Positions 1 to 10,940 of a stretch of 64,000 bases of DNA are shown here, piece by piece. A program made the translations under genes and the position numbers. The notes beneath the pieces are model-generated. The model was not told the DNA's origin. It did no database searches and saw only the letters and a list, made by a program, of their open reading frames with translations. Each line of letters begins with the position of its first letter. The first letter of the stretch is position 1. Source of the stretch: Xenorhabdus cabanillasii (GTDB lineage Bacteria; Pseudomonadota; Gammaproteobacteria; Enterobacterales; Enterobacteriaceae); contig NZ_QTUB01000001.1 in NCBI RefSeq assembly GCF_003386665.1, forward strand, positions 1,240,001 through 1,304,000. Direction: 5' to 3'.

Positions 1-297
1 TTGGATTGTCTTGACACAGTTCAAGTCAGGTTAATTGCTGAAAAGATCCTGATTACATTAAAAAAATATGGGCCAATGACGATAGCTTCTATTGTGGTTC
101 ATAATCCTATTAGTACAGGACTGGAAGAATTAGTTGCCTATTTGAGAGTAGCAAAATCGATTGGTGTAGTGTCATTAGAAGAAAACGAATCAGTAGAGAT
201 TAAGGATAAACAGGGTGTTCATTTGCGGGCATCTATTCCAACTTTTATTTTGAGTGCCGATTTATTTCCTGACAATTTAGATGAGTTAGTCCTTTAA
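1..297 (+). CDS. jetA: JetA (DUF3375-type Wadjet subunit), C-terminal part
   Basis: Open from base 1, so only the last 98 residues are visible; the truncation is due to the window edge. The segment looks like the winged-helix end of a kleisin-type JetA (DUF3375, MukF-like): a helical stretch with a GLEELVAYLRVA motif, then short beta strands. The call rests mainly on the three genes that follow, which are JetB, JetC and JetD-like, 31 bases downstream and on the same strand. In Wadjet systems JetA bridges the SMC heads of JetC and binds JetB. A stand-alone DNA-binding protein is not excluded from this fragment alone. Confidence 0.75.
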   Translation: MDCLDTVQVRLIAEKILITLKKYGPMTIASIVVHNPISTGLEELVAYLRVAKSIGVVSLEENESVEIKDKQGVHLRASIPTFILSADLFPDNLDELVL

Positions 298-328
298 ATT
301 ATCTGGCTAGAAAGTGGGGGGATGAACT

Positions 329-1180
329 ATGGATGAATATAAGAAAGAAACCGGTTTTTTTGATCAGTTAATAAAAAATCATACACAGTCAGAGCGTTCC
401 TCTAATACTCCTGACACAGAGTTAAATGCAGACTTTTCATTTGAAGAAGTGCTTCCTGATGATCATATATTGAGAGAAGATAACCGCCATTCTGATATAT
501 TGAATGATACGGTGAATAATAAAGGCATGCCTGTTGAAGTTCGTCAGGTATTAGTCACTTTATTGCGTCATGGTGTCATATTGTCTTCGCAAAAAATAAA
601 ACTTTTTGCATCTCTTTGTCGCTATCAAAATGATATTCGTGAATATTTATCAGAAATTTATTTGAAATTAATTCTGGATGAGAGAGCAGGGGTTGCGTTT
701 ATTGCAAATATTAATGATGAAGAAGACAAAAAATCTTTGGGGATGGATGATGATGAAGAGACATTGTCTATCATTAGCCGGAGAACGCTTTCTCTATATG
801 ACACTTTGCTGTTGTTGGTGCTTCGAAAACATTATCAAGATCGGGAATCTTCGGGTGAACAAAAAATTATCATCGATATAGAACGGATTGAATCCAATCT
901 GACTCCATTTCTGCCATTAACCAATAGCACCAAATCTGATCGCAAAAAACTCAATGGTGCCCTGAACAAAATGGTGAATAAAAAAATATTGAGTTCGGTA
1001 CGAGGAAGTGATGATCGTTTTGAAATTACACCAATCATTCGTTATGTCGTTAATGCTGAGTTTCTCGAAAAAATGCTTGCAGATTATCTCAACATGGCAA
1101 ATGAAAAAGGTATAACTTCCGGCAAAAAGAGTAGTGGTATAAATGATGATGGTGAAACAGGGCATGACTATGTTAACTAA
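329..1180 (+). CDS. jetB: JetB (DUF4194-type Wadjet subunit, MukE-like)
   Basis: 283 residues. The N-terminal 70 residues are acidic and low-complexity; the remainder (about 75-255) is helical and matches the DUF4194/MukE-like layout: a VLVTLLRHGVI helix, a central SLYDTLLLLVLRKHY helix and a C-terminal winged-helix ending near YVVNAEFLEKML. JetB is the KITE subunit that pairs with JetA in the JetABC SMC complex, which loops and senses closed circular DNA. The gene starts 31 bases after jetA and overlaps the start of jetC, as expected for one operon with coupled translation. The acidic N-terminal extension has no function I can assign. Confidence 0.85.
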   Translation: MDEYKKETGFFDQLIKNHTQSERSSNTPDTELNADFSFEEVLPDDHILREDNRHSDILNDTVNNKGMPVEVRQVLVTLLRHGVILSSQKIKLFASLCRYQNDIREYLSEIYLKLILDERAGVAFIANINDEEDKKSLGMDDDEETLSIISRRTLSLYDTLLLLVLRKHYQDRESSGEQKIIIDIERIESNLTPFLPLTNSTKSDRKKLNGALNKMVNKKILSSVRGSDDRFEITPIIRYVVNAEFLEKMLADYLNMANEKGITSGKKSSGINDDGETGHDYVN

Positions 1181-4100
1181 CTCATTAATGCATACGAACC
1201 AAATCAGATTGGCTGAACTTTCCGTATATAACTGGGGTTCATTCAATGGATTGCACACCGCGCGGATTGATGAGGTGGGAACATTAGTTACGGGGGATAA
1301 TGGTTCAGGAAAATCAACATTTATAGATGGATTGATGGCTTTGCTGCTCCCCGCAGGCAGGGCGACGTTTAACGTTGCAGCAGCACAGGGAGATCGTACT
1401 GACCGAACCTTAATTTCCTATATGCGGGGCAGTTTTGGTTCTGCTCATGATGGTGCTGGCACAAGAGTTAGAAGTAAACGTGAATCTGCCGTAGTGACCG
1501 GACTCAGAGCATTATATCGGAGTGATGACGGTACAGAAATCACACTGGCAGCACTTTTCTGGAACAGTAAATCAACTAATTCCCTGTCAGATGTGACACG
1601 GGTTTACGCCATTGCCAGAAGAAACCTGACACTGAAAGAGGTTCTTGATGCATTTGGTGAAGGTAATGTGCGGGCACTCAAACAGTGGCTCCGTACTGAT
1701 CCTGCCATAACATGTTGCGATGACCGATTCTCTGAATATCAGGAGTTATACCGAAAGCTCTTGTATATGGATAATAAAAACGCCCCGGCATTGCTTTCAC
1801 GGGCATTGGGTTTGAAAAAAATTGATGATCTGACAGAGTTAATTCGTGAATTGGTTCTTGAACCCAGTACCGTTAAGGATGATGCCAGAAAGATAGTGGG
1901 AGAATTTTCCGATCTCGTTGCTATACACAGCCAACTTGTAGATGCCAGAGCACAAAGGGATCATCTGGCTAAATTACCAGAGCTGAATGCTAGTCTGGAG
2001 AAATCAATAAAAGATTTGGAAAATCTGACAACAGAGAAAAATGAATTGCCTGCCTATTTGGGGGAAATTTTTGCACAATTGTGGAATGAAAAAATCATTG
2101 AGATTGAAGCACAATTGCAAAATATTCATCAGCAAATAGAGCAGGCTGAGATACAAGAGAGGGATACTCATGGGTTGGTCGAACGGAGACACGAAGAATA
2201 TCTCCAGCTTGGTGGTACTAAAATAGAGTCACTTCGCAAAGAGATTCAGCATACTAAAGATCAATTAAAAAGGATTATTCGGGAATCCTCACAATATCAG
2301 GACAATGTTAAGGCGCTTGACCTTCCTTCCACGCTGGAACATACCGTATTTGTTCAGAACCAATCTACTGTTGCAAGCAGGTCTGCCAATATTCAGGCAG
2401 AGCAGGAAGAATATGAGCAACAATTCGGTGCTATCAGTGGAGAATTCAGCCAGTTACAGGGGAAAATAAAGCATATTTCTCAGGAAATCAGTGAGATAGA
2501 GTCAAGGCCTAACTCTAATATTGATGTGAGATATCAGCAGCTTCGGGATGAATTGGTTAATTCCCTTGAATTAAACAAAGATGACTGCATTTTTATTGGG
2601 GAATTAATTGATGTTCAGGAGCATGAAAAGGCGTGGCAGGGGGCAATAGAAAGAGCCCTGGGAGGGCTGCGTACAACGCTTGCTATTCCACAGCACTGCT
2701 ACCCAATGGTGACACACTGGTTGAATGCCCGTCATACTGGCTTGCACGTGAGAGTCCAGGTTGTCAATGATATTCAGGATAATGTTGTCGAGTTTAAGCC
2801 GAATGGGTATTTAAGAAAATTAGTGTGGCGGGAACATCTTTATCGGGAATGGCTCAAACATTACCTTCTGCGCTTTGATCTGCAATGTGTCGATAATACG
2901 GAAGAGTTAGACAAGACACGGTATTCAATGACGCAGCAAGGATTAATGCACATGGATAAAGGGCGTTTTGAGAAAAAAGATCAGCACCGGATCGATGATA
3001 GGAGACGCTGGTATTTAGGTTTTTCAAATAAATCGCGTTTAGCCATCCTTAATCATGACAAAAATAATTTCATACAGCAATTATCAGCAATTGAAAAGCG
3101 GGTCAAAGAAGCACGAGAGGCATTAAATTCCATTGTTAATACCAAAATATTATTGGAAAAAGTGCAGAATTATCGATGGGATGATATCAATGCACCTTAC
3201 TGGCATGACAAGCTTTTAACTCTGGAAAAAGATCTGGAAGTACTGGAACAATCCAGTGATTCACTTGAAAAAGCGATGGAACGCTGGAAATTAGCGAAAG
3301 AACAGTTATTCCAGATCCAGTCAATGTTAAAAGGGCTTAACGAACAATCGGGGGCGGTTAACTCAACATTAAATGTGGCTAAAGGGGAATTGAGAAAAGC
3401 GCAGGCCAAAGCGTCGAAGGGGATATCCGATACCACGCGGCAGTGGTTAACCACACGAGTGGGTAAGCTGTATGCGGATGTATTGGATCGGGAATCAGAA
3501 TTGGTTTCTCAGATTGAAGAAAAACTGGAATACCAACTGGAAAGTAGCCGCAACAATAAAAACCGGGCGGAAAAATCCTCTGTCAGCATAATGGCTTCAT
3601 TTAGATCCCATGAAAAGTGGCAAATTTATGCGGTGGACTGGCCAACTGATATTAGCAGCTTGCCTGACTACCTTAATCATCTGCAACAGTTGGAAAGTGA
3701 AGGCTTGCCGAATCTTGCAGATAAATTTATTGAACGATTAAATAAACATGCTACCCAGTCAATGGCAACTATTAAAACGAAACTTGAATCTGAGCGAGAA
3801 GATATTCTTGAGCGAATAGATATTATCAATCAGGTATTAAAGCGTACAGAATTTCGTTCAGGTACTCATTTGAGGCTGGGAAGTAAAAGGGAAAAATACC
3901 CACATGTTCAGGAATTTGATCGGCTTTTACTAAAAGTATTGAGTAAAGTGACAAGCGATGATCATGAAGAGCGGTTCCGTGAACTCTCTAATGTGGTTTT
4001 TATTCTTGATAAAGCCAGCGCTTCCGGGACATTCACCACATTGGAAAGCCTGCGATTGCTTGATCCTCGTTATCAGATAGCATTTTATGCCGAAGAGATT

Positions 4101-4538
4101 GATGCTACGACAGGTGAGGTTCGTGACGTACTGGAATCATCCAGTGGTAAATCGGGAGGAGAAAAAGAATCTTTTGCTGCCACGATTGTAGCTGCGAGTT
4201 TAGCGTATGTATTAACCCCGGATGGTTATGACAGGCCAGTTTATTGCACCGTTTTTTTGGATGAAGCTTTTTCAAATACTGCGGAGCCTGTGAGCCGGCG
4301 TGTACTTCGTGTATTCCGGGAACTCTATATTCACGTTAATTTGATTACCCCCTATAAAAACCTGAACTTAGCAAGAGAATCAGCACGTTCTTTACTAATT
4401 GCCGAACGCAATCAGGAAAATCATGACAGCCACCTTTGTGAAGTTACCTGGGAAGAAATTGATAGGATCATGGATGAGGAAAAAAGAAACAAACTAGAAG
4501 CTGAAATGCATGAATTTGGCATTAAGATTGAAAACTGA
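1170..4538 (+). CDS. jetC: JetC, SMC-family ATPase of a Wadjet system (MukB/SbcC-like)
   Basis: About 1122 residues from the ATG at 1170. The reading frame is open from 1143, with ATGs at 1143, 1146, 1164 and 1170; 1170 is chosen because an AACAGGG stretch lies 7 bases upstream. Walker A is GDNGSGKST at residues 42-50. The ABC signature SGGEKES lies near residue 995 and Walker B (VFLDEAF) near residue 1028. Between them are long Glu/Lys/Gln-rich coiled coils and a central hinge-like globular part. This is the motor that extrudes DNA loops and recognises small circular plasmids. It overlaps the end of jetB by 11 bases and is followed 11 bases later by jetD. Confidence 0.93.
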   Translation: MLTNSLMHTNQIRLAELSVYNWGSFNGLHTARIDEVGTLVTGDNGSGKSTFIDGLMALLLPAGRATFNVAAAQGDRTDRTLISYMRGSFGSAHDGAGTRVRSKRESAVVTGLRALYRSDDGTEITLAALFWNSKSTNSLSDVTRVYAIARRNLTLKEVLDAFGEGNVRALKQWLRTDPAITCCDDRFSEYQELYRKLLYMDNKNAPALLSRALGLKKIDDLTELIRELVLEPSTVKDDARKIVGEFSDLVAIHSQLVDARAQRDHLAKLPELNASLEKSIKDLENLTTEKNELPAYLGEIFAQLWNEKIIEIEAQLQNIHQQIEQAEIQERDTHGLVERRHEEYLQLGGTKIESLRKEIQHTKDQLKRIIRESSQYQDNVKALDLPSTLEHTVFVQNQSTVASRSANIQAEQEEYEQQFGAISGEFSQLQGKIKHISQEISEIESRPNSNIDVRYQQLRDELVNSLELNKDDCIFIGELIDVQEHEKAWQGAIERALGGLRTTLAIPQHCYPMVTHWLNARHTGLHVRVQVVNDIQDNVVEFKPNGYLRKLVWREHLYREWLKHYLLRFDLQCVDNTEELDKTRYSMTQQGLMHMDKGRFEKKDQHRIDDRRRWYLGFSNKSRLAILNHDKNNFIQQLSAIEKRVKEAREALNSIVNTKILLEKVQNYRWDDINAPYWHDKLLTLEKDLEVLEQSSDSLEKAMERWKLAKEQLFQIQSMLKGLNEQSGAVNSTLNVAKGELRKAQAKASKGISDTTRQWLTTRVGKLYADVLDRESELVSQIEEKLEYQLESSRNNKNRAEKSSVSIMASFRSHEKWQIYAVDWPTDISSLPDYLNHLQQLESEGLPNLADKFIERLNKHATQSMATIKTKLESEREDILERIDIINQVLKRTEFRSGTHLRLGSKREKYPHVQEFDRLLLKVLSKVTSDDHEERFRELSNVVFILDKASASGTFTTLESLRLLDPRYQIAFYAEEIDATTGEVRDVLESSSGKSGGEKESFAATIVAASLAYVLTPDGYDRPVYCTVFLDEAFSNTAEPVSRRVLRVFRELYIHVNLITPYKNLNLARESARSLLIAERNQENHDSHLCEVTWEEIDRIMDEEKRNKLEAEMHEFGIKIEN

Positions 4539-4549
4539 CATGTAAAAAT

Positions 4550-5749
4550 ATGCAAAAAACACCACATACATATTCCTGGGGATTATTACCCACGCAGGTG
4601 AAAGAAATAGTCAGAAAAAGGGAATGGAATAACCTGTCTTCCTTAAAGGCACGTCTATTGGGAGCTAAACCATTTCCCATTCGTATTGGCTTAAAACCCC
4701 CCAGCGGTGCTTTTGCATTATCGGATTTGACACATTTTCAGCGAGTAGTCAGTGAATGGAAATCATTTCCCCACCAAGAAATGGTGTGGTGGTCGAGTAA
4801 AAAATTTCGTGAATTATCTGAGCAAGTTATTCCAATTTTGGTTGTGATTGAATCCATGCAACAGCTGATAAAGTTTTTAGGTAGGGACGCCATCCGCCGA
4901 AGTGTGATATGGGAAAGAAATATGAGACCCTTTCTACACATTGATGAAGTCCTTTATCCGGCATTAGTCAAAAATATCGATATCGTAGAAAAAATTACGT
5001 TGAAAGAAGCGGAGTTACTGGCGAAATTACTTCCACAATTAAAACAAGGGCTGGGGAAAGGGCAGTATCTACGGGCGCTGCCTATAATTGGTATTGATAC
5101 CAAATTTTTGGAGAGTCATCTGCTCTTGTTGGAGGAACTTGTTGATACACTTCATGGCGGTGCAGTTTCTGAGGTTGGCGGGTTGGTGGATTGGCTGGGA
5201 TGCCAGACAAATCCTAAAGGCTGGCTGACAATCAGGCCACTTTGTCCTCATGTTATTAATGCGCTGGGAGGGTTACCTATCCTCCAATTACCTTATGAAT
5301 TACTGAAACAGTATGAATTACCGGCATCAAATATCCTGGTGGTGGAAAACCTGCAATCAGGTTTAGCATTGCCTGATATGCCGGATACGGTGGCCGTTAT
5401 TGGGGGCGGGAAAAATATTGCCTGGATGGATGCCTTATGGTTGAAGAAAAAACATGTCGGATACTGGGGAGATATTGATACATGGGGGCTAACCACCTTA
5501 AGTGACGCCAGAGGAAAATGTACCAGATTAGAATCAATAATGATGGATATTAACACTGTTAAAATCCATGAAGATAGGATGGGGATTGAAGATACACCAA
5601 CTCAAATTGTTCCTGACTTTCTTAGTGAAGGAGAAACTAATTTGTTTAATGGTCTGATTTCTGGTCACTTTCAATCTTCTCGTCTGGAACAAGAGCGTTT
5701 GTCATCGGATTACATTAAACATCAGCTTTCTGTTTGGTTAACAAAATAG
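4550..5749 (+). CDS. jetD: JetD, Toprim-type nuclease of a Wadjet system
   Basis: 399 residues with the DUF3322 N-terminal and DUF2220 C-terminal layout of JetD. The C-terminal half carries a Toprim signature: the glutamate E266 in VVENLQSGLALP and the D308-x-D310 pair in GDIDTWGL, the residues expected to bind metal. JetD resembles topoisomerase VI subunit A but acts as the nuclease that cuts plasmids once JetABC has extruded them. The gene is the last of the operon; a hairpin lies 2 bases after its stop codon. All active-site residues I can recognise are intact. Confidence 0.93.
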   Translation: MQKTPHTYSWGLLPTQVKEIVRKREWNNLSSLKARLLGAKPFPIRIGLKPPSGAFALSDLTHFQRVVSEWKSFPHQEMVWWSSKKFRELSEQVIPILVVIESMQQLIKFLGRDAIRRSVIWERNMRPFLHIDEVLYPALVKNIDIVEKITLKEAELLAKLLPQLKQGLGKGQYLRALPIIGIDTKFLESHLLLLEELVDTLHGGAVSEVGGLVDWLGCQTNPKGWLTIRPLCPHVINALGGLPILQLPYELLKQYELPASNILVVENLQSGLALPDMPDTVAVIGGGKNIAWMDALWLKKKHVGYWGDIDTWGLTTLSDARGKCTRLESIMMDINTVKIHEDRMGIEDTPTQIVPDFLSEGETNLFNGLISGHFQSSRLEQERLSSDYIKHQLSVWLTK

Positions 5750-5751
5750 AA

Positions 5752-5769
5752 CCTGCCCAAAAGGGCAGG
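5752..5769. terminator. hairpin between convergent jetD and actP
   Basis: A perfect 7-bp stem (CCTGCCC / GGGCAGG) with an AAAA loop lies between two converging genes. There is no strong T-run on the plus side; the minus-strand exit is moderately T-rich. It may serve actP more than jetD. Confidence 0.55.
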
Positions 5770-5788
5770 AGAAGTTCAGTATTTAATG

Positions 5789-7450
5789 CTAATGTACATT
5801 TCCCTGCTCAATACCAATTCCTGTCTGTGAACGCAGAAATTGCTTACGGAACATTTCTCTTTCCAGTTGACCTTGTTCTGATGTATCTGTGATGGAGAAA
5901 AGCCATGCACCGGCAAATGCTACAATCATAGAAAATAGGGCTGGATATTCATAAGGATAAATTGGTTTTTCATGGCCAAGAATACTAACCCAGATTGTTG
6001 GGCCAAGGATCATTAATACGACGGCTATCATTAATCCTAGCCATCCACCAACCAAAGCGCCACGTGTTGTCAGCCTGCTCCAGTACATCGACAATAAAAT
6101 AATTGGGAAATTACAACTTGCTGCAATGGAGAAAGCCAGACCGACCATAAAAGCAATATTTTGTTTTTCGAACAAAATGCCTAATCCAATAGCGATAATT
6201 CCCAGGAAGACTACAGTCATTTTGGAGATTTTTAACTCATCCTGTTCATTGGCTTGCCCCCGTTTAATCACATTAGCATAGAGATCATGAGAAACTGCTG
6301 AGGCACCAGCCAATGTTAGCCCTGCTACAACAGCTAAAATCGTGGCAAAAGCGACAGCAGAAATAAAACCGAGGAAAAAATCACCGCCAACCGCATTTGC
6401 AAGATGGACTGCGGCCATATTAGTTCCACCAATTAATGTTCCGGTTGGATCTTTAAATGCAGCATTGGGGCTGACCAACAGTATTGCACCGAATCCAATG
6501 ATAAAGGTTAGGATGTAGAAATAACCGATAAAACCGGTGGCATAGAAAACACTTTTGCGAGCTTCTTTAGCATCATTAACGGTAAAAAATCGCATGATGA
6601 TATGCGGTAAGCCAGCAGTACCAAACATTAACGCTAGCCCTAAAGAGAGCGCAGATACAGGATCAGAAACTAATCCACCTGGACTCATAATATCCTGCCC
6701 GTGTGAATGTACGGCAATAGCTTCTTTAAACAAGGTATTAAAATTGAAATTCACGGTTTTCATAACCATCAAAGCCATAAATGTTGCTCCAGCCAACAAT
6801 AAAATTGCTTTGATAATCTGAACCCACGTCGTTGCCAGCATGCCACCAAACAGTACATACAGAACCATTAGAATACCAACTAAAACAACAGCGATGTGGT
6901 AATTCAGCCCGAATAGTAGTTCGATGAGTTTTCCGGCTCCAACCATTTGTGCAATCAGATATAACGCAACAACAACCAGAGATCCCATTGCAGACAAAGT
7001 ACGGATAGGACGCTGTTTTAGTCGATAAGAAGCGACATCAGCAAATGTGTAACGTCCCAGATTTCTCAACCGTTCAGCGATCAGGAACAAAATAATTGGC
7101 CAGCCAACAAGGAAGCCGATGGAATAAATCAGGCCATCATAACCGGAGGTATAAACCAATGCGGAAATCCCCAAAAAAGAGGCTGCTGACATATAGTCCC
7201 CGGCAATGGCCATACCATTTTGAAAACCCGTGATCCGCCCTCCGGCAGTATAGTAATCTGAACGAGAAATTGTTCGTTTTGATGCCCAATAAGTAATGTA
7301 AAGCGTGAACCCAACGAACAACAGAAACATGATAATGGCCTGAATATTCAAAGGTTGTTTTTCTACATTACCTGAAAGGGCGTCTGCCTGGGCTAAAATA
7401 GGATAGGGGGAAGAAAATAGCAGTATTATTGAAAGGAGAAGCTTTTTCAT
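5789..7450 (-). CDS. actP: acetate permease ActP (sodium/solute symporter family)
   Basis: 553 residues, close to the 549 of E. coli ActP. An N-terminal signal-like segment ([21 protein letters not shown]) is followed by about 13 hydrophobic helices, with the SSS-family motif [12 protein letters not shown] after the first one and [15 protein letters not shown] in the next. It imports acetate and glycolate with a cation at the inner membrane. The start overlaps the yjcH stop by 4 bases, and the gene completes the acs-yjcH-actP operon, so uptake is coupled to activation by Acs. Confidence 0.96.
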   Translation of the reverse strand: MKKLLLSIILLFSSPYPILAQADALSGNVEKQPLNIQAIIMFLLFVGFTLYITYWASKRTISRSDYYTAGGRITGFQNGMAIAGDYMSAASFLGISALVYTSGYDGLIYSIGFLVGWPIILFLIAERLRNLGRYTFADVASYRLKQRPIRTLSAMGSLVVVALYLIAQMVGAGKLIELLFGLNYHIAVVLVGILMVLYVLFGGMLATTWVQIIKAILLLAGATFMALMVMKTVNFNFNTLFKEAIAVHSHGQDIMSPGGLVSDPVSALSLGLALMFGTAGLPHIIMRFFTVNDAKEARKSVFYATGFIGYFYILTFIIGFGAILLVSPNAAFKDPTGTLIGGTNMAAVHLANAVGGDFFLGFISAVAFATILAVVAGLTLAGASAVSHDLYANVIKRGQANEQDELKISKMTVVFLGIIAIGLGILFEKQNIAFMVGLAFSIAASCNFPIILLSMYWSRLTTRGALVGGWLGLMIAVVLMILGPTIWVSILGHEKPIYPYEYPALFSMIVAFAGAWLFSITDTSEQGQLEREMFRKQFLRSQTGIGIEQGNVH

Positions 7451-7758
7451 TTTCCCGCCTCCTTGAGAATAGCAGATGTCAGGCGATCAAATTCACCATT
7501 CGCTCTGACAACATAAATCCCTGTTAATATGAAAGAAATAAAAATAATACCGATACCAACAGGAATACCACGTGTTACGCTGGAGCCTTCATAGAGAGGT
7601 GTGCCAAGCCATTCGGGGGCAAAGGCAATGAGAAAAATAAAACCAACATAAAGCATTAACATAATGATGGACAACAACCAGGCAAAACGTCCGCGCTTCT
7701 CAACTAATTCCCTGAAGCGAGGATTATTCTCAACCTCTTGATAAATATCGGCATTCAT
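7447..7758 (-). CDS. yjcH: YjcH, DUF485 inner-membrane protein of the acetate operon
   Basis: 103 residues with two clear hydrophobic segments (around residues 28-50 and 67-88). The family (DUF485) is encoded beside ActP-type permeases in enterobacteria and is thought to assist them; no catalytic motif is visible. It sits between acs and actP on the same strand, overlapping actP by 4 bases. The ATG is preceded by AAAAGGAGAAA, a good ribosome binding site. Confidence 0.93.
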   Translation of the reverse strand: MNADIYQEVENNPRFRELVEKRGRFAWLLSIIMLMLYVGFIFLIAFAPEWLGTPLYEGSSVTRGIPVGIGIIFISFILTGIYVVRANGEFDRLTSAILKEAGK

Positions 7759-7846
7759 CAGAGTTTCTCCTTTTAAAAGTTAAAGGACGTACCTTAAGCC
7801 ACATTAAGGGTTATAAAATACGGAGCAGCCGTATTCGGAGGAATTC

Positions 7847-7975
7847 ATGACTACTTATCACGTCCCTGAGCAGTTCTGCACTTTTGATAATACGTCACCA
7901 AGCCGCTCTACAGCGGCATGGATGTTTTTACTGCATATGCTAAGGCATAGACATGGACTGCTTTTCTTCCAGTAG
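7847..7975 (+). CDS. possible 42-residue protein, antisense to the end of acs
   Basis: In the 180-base yjcH-acs gap a plus-strand ATG is preceded by CGGAGG at ideal spacing, and an upstream TTATAAAATA could be a -10 element. The frame runs 42 codons and its last third is antisense to the acs 3' end. The predicted peptide starts [10 protein letters not shown] and resembles nothing I know. The ribosome binding site is the only real support; it may be chance. Confidence 0.25.
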   Translation: MTTYHVPEQFCTFDNTSPSRSTAAWMFLLHMLRHRHGLLFFQ

Positions 7976-9895
7976 TTTTTCGACAACGCCAGGATCGGCT
8001 AAAGTGGACGTATCTCCTAAGTTACTGGTATCACCGGAAGCGATTTTGCGCAAAATTCGTCGCATAATCTTTCCTGAACGCGTTTTGGGCAGAGAATCTG
8101 TCCAGTGAAGAATATCAGGGGTTGCAATTGGGCCGATTTCTTTGCGTACCCAATTTTTGACATCGCTATACAGCTCAGGAGAAGGTTCTTCACCGTGAAT
8201 TAATGTGACATAAGCGTAAATAGCTTGTCCTTTGATATGGTGAGGGATCCCAACAACGGCTGCTTCAGCGATTTTAGGGTGAGCTACCAGAGCCGACTCA
8301 ATCTCTGCAGTACCTAATCGATGGCCTGAAATATTCAGCACATCATCAACGCGGCCAGTAATCCAGTAATAGCCGTCTTCATCACGTCTGGCACCATCCC
8401 CACTGAAATATGCCCCTTTGAAAGTAGAAAAATATGTTTGCTCAAACCGATCATGATCGCCAAACAGCGTCCTGGCTTGTCCCGGCCATGAATCTGTAAT
8501 AACAAGATTCCCCTCGCATTCACCACTCAGAATGTCACCTGAGTTATCTACTAATGCAGGGCTAATGCCGAAGAATGGCAGAGTAGCTGATCCTGCTTTG
8601 AGATCTGTTGCTCCAGGTAATGGTGTGATCATGAAGCCACCCGTTTCCGTTTGCCACCATGTATCGACAATAGGGCATTTACTGTTACCTATTTTTTTGT
8701 AATACCATTCCCAGGCTTCTGGGTTGATGGGTTCGCCTACAGATCCCATGATGCGCAATGATGTACGTTTGGTCCCTTCAATAGCTTTATCCCCTTCGGC
8801 CATTAATGCACGGATAACAGTTGGTGCGGTATAGAGGATATTCACCTGGTGTTTATCGACAACCTGGCTGAGGCGATTCACATCAGGATAGTTCGGTACA
8901 CCTTCAAACATCACGGATGTTGCACCACAAGATAGCGGGCCATACAACAGATAACTGTGACCTGTTACCCAACCGATATCGGCTGTACACCAATAAACTT
9001 CACCAGGACGGTAATCAAACGTATATTTGAACGTCAGAGACGCGTAGACCAGATAACCGCCGGTGGTATGCAGAACACCTTTGGGTTTACCTGTAGAGCC
9101 GGAAGTATAAAGAATAAATAGCGGATCTTCTGCATTCATCTCTTCGGCCGGACAGTCTGCATTCATCCCGTCAGTTAATTCATGCCACCATAAATCACGT
9201 TCGGTCTGCCAGCTTGTTGCATTATCTGTACGTTTGAAAACAACAACATTGGTAACACTGGTCACGGCTGGATTGTTCAGTGCTTCATCAACATTTTTTT
9301 TCAGTGGAACAGTTCGCCCGGCTCGTATGCCTTCATTAGCAGTAATAATTAACCTGGCATTTGAATCGACAACCCGACCAGAAATTGCATCAGGAGAAAA
9401 ACCACCGAAAATCACAGAGTGAATTGCGCCAATCCGGGCACAGGCCAGCATGGCAACGGCCGCTTCCGGCACCATTGGCATATAGATAGCGACGACATCA
9501 CCTTTTTTAATCCCAAGTTTTTTCAATGCATTAGCGAATTGACAGACATCGTGATATAGCTCTTGATACGTCACATGTCTGGATTCAGCGGGATTATCTC
9601 CTTCCCAGATAATGGCAGTCTGATCACCACGCTCTTGTAAATGACGGTCGAGGCAGTTAGCACTCAGATTCAGTGTCCCATCTTCAAACCAGCGGATGCT
9701 GATGTGTCCGGGGTCGAAAGAGCTGTTTTTAACCTTTGTATAAGGTCTTATCCAATCCAGTATCTTACCTTTCTCACTCCAGAACCCTTCAGGATCTTGT
9801 AGTGACCATTGGTAGTCTTGCATATATTGTTGCTTGTTTATCAGGGCTGTTTCTGCGATGTCAGCAGGAATAGGATGCTTGATTATTTGAGTCAT
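7940..9895 (-). CDS. acs: acetyl-CoA synthetase (AMP-forming)
   Basis: From the ATG at 9895 the protein is 652 residues, exactly the E. coli length; an in-frame codon 18 bases upstream is less likely because GGAG sits 8 bases before 9895. It activates acetate to acetyl-CoA via acetyl-AMP in the cytoplasm. The adenylation motif [11 protein letters not shown] and the TWWQTETGG motif are present, as is the C-terminal catalytic lysine in [10 protein letters not shown], the residue controlled by acetylation in this family. First gene of the acs-yjcH-actP operon, divergent from sodA. Confidence 0.97.
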   Translation of the reverse strand: MTQIIKHPIPADIAETALINKQQYMQDYQWSLQDPEGFWSEKGKILDWIRPYTKVKNSSFDPGHISIRWFEDGTLNLSANCLDRHLQERGDQTAIIWEGDNPAESRHVTYQELYHDVCQFANALKKLGIKKGDVVAIYMPMVPEAAVAMLACARIGAIHSVIFGGFSPDAISGRVVDSNARLIITANEGIRAGRTVPLKKNVDEALNNPAVTSVTNVVVFKRTDNATSWQTERDLWWHELTDGMNADCPAEEMNAEDPLFILYTSGSTGKPKGVLHTTGGYLVYASLTFKYTFDYRPGEVYWCTADIGWVTGHSYLLYGPLSCGATSVMFEGVPNYPDVNRLSQVVDKHQVNILYTAPTVIRALMAEGDKAIEGTKRTSLRIMGSVGEPINPEAWEWYYKKIGNSKCPIVDTWWQTETGGFMITPLPGATDLKAGSATLPFFGISPALVDNSGDILSGECEGNLVITDSWPGQARTLFGDHDRFEQTYFSTFKGAYFSGDGARRDEDGYYWITGRVDDVLNISGHRLGTAEIESALVAHPKIAEAAVVGIPHHIKGQAIYAYVTLIHGEEPSPELYSDVKNWVRKEIGPIATPDILHWTDSLPKTRSGKIMRRILRKIASGDTSNLGDTSTLADPGVVEKLLEEKQSMSMP

Positions 9896-10288
9896 ATTTT
9901 TATCTCCTTGCAATTGTTAATACTATGTCAAAACAAGGTTAACTAAAGTGTAAGAAGAATTTTTGTTTCTTTTTTGCGCGGAAGATCACGCATTGGAAAG
10001 AATGAATTTCATGAGATGATCATTTAGTGCGGCGTATTTGTGAAAAATTGACTATCATTAATAATTTTATATTTTGAATAAATATACTAACTAATGGATT
10101 TTATTCAGTTATTTCATCTAAGAAATGCCTGGACGGCGAAAGAGAAAGGAAACCATAGTTATAACATGGAATTGATAATCATTTTCATTATTGCTTAATT
10201 CACTATAATAATCTTGCAGTTCACAAGGTGTGAGCCTCATACCCAATAAATAAAAGGTGTGTATATTTTAAACAACTGGAGATATGAC
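9896..10288. promoter_or_regulatory. divergent acs / sodA control region
   Basis: About 390 bases without a gene between two divergent start codons. It is AT-rich and must hold both promoters. The clearest element is the Fur-type site at 10168-10186 on the sodA side. I could not place a convincing CRP site for acs by eye. Confidence 0.6.
10168..10186 (+). promoter_or_regulatory. Fur box upstream of sodA
   Basis: The 19-mer starting GGAATTGATAATCATT agrees with the Fur consensus (GATAATGATAATCATTATC) at 15 of 19 positions, including the central GATAATCATT core. It lies about 100 bases before the sodA start. Iron repression of sodA by Fur is known in E. coli, so the placement fits. Confidence 0.75.
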
Positions 10289-10915
10289 ATGAGCCATTCA
10301 CTACCTTCTCTACCATATTCTTATGACGCGCTAGAGCCGCATTTCGATGAACAAACGATGATAATTCATCACACCAAACACCATCAAGCCTACGTTACAA
10401 ATACCAATATTGCATTAGAATCCTGTCCAGAACTGGCCTGTCTGGAGATTGATGAACTCATTCAGTGCCTTGATAAAGTTCCTGCTGATAAACGTACTTT
10501 CATGCGTAATAATGCAGGAGGCCATTCAAACCATAGTATGTTCTGGAAGGGTCTAAAATTAGACACAACTTTATCTGGTGCCTTAAAAGCAGCGATAGAA
10601 TGCGATTTTGGTAGCGTTGATGCTTTCAAAGAAAAATTTGAACAAGCAGCCGCAACTCGTTTTGGCTCTGGATGGGCCTGGTTAGTATTAAAAGAAGATG
10701 GCAAACTTGAAGTTGTTTCTACTGCAAATCAGGATAGCCCGTTGATGGGTGAAGAGATTTCTGGTACTTCTGGTTATCCTATTTTGGGATTGGATGTGTG
10801 GGAACATGCTTATTATCTGAAGTATCAAAACCGTCGTCCCGACTATATTAAGGCATTTTGGCATGTCGTAAATTGGGAAGAAGCGGCAAAACGTTACGAA
10901 GAAAAAATGGAATAA
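10289..10915 (+). CDS. sodA: superoxide dismutase, Mn type
   Basis: 208 residues from the ATG at 10289 (the frame is open from a GTG at 10259, but [10 protein letters not shown] matches the family start and CTGGAG precedes it). It converts superoxide to hydrogen peroxide and oxygen in the cytoplasm. Metal ligands are visible in HHTKHH near the N-terminus, in [13 protein letters not shown], and in the [18 protein letters not shown] block that is typical of SodA rather than SodB. Single gene with its own Fur box and terminator. Confidence 0.95.
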   Translation: MSHSLPSLPYSYDALEPHFDEQTMIIHHTKHHQAYVTNTNIALESCPELACLEIDELIQCLDKVPADKRTFMRNNAGGHSNHSMFWKGLKLDTTLSGALKAAIECDFGSVDAFKEKFEQAAATRFGSGWAWLVLKEDGKLEVVSTANQDSPLMGEEISGTSGYPILGLDVWEHAYYLKYQNRRPDYIKAFWHVVNWEEAAKRYEEKME

Positions 10916-10940
10916 GTTCTAAAAATCCCTCTCTTAATAA

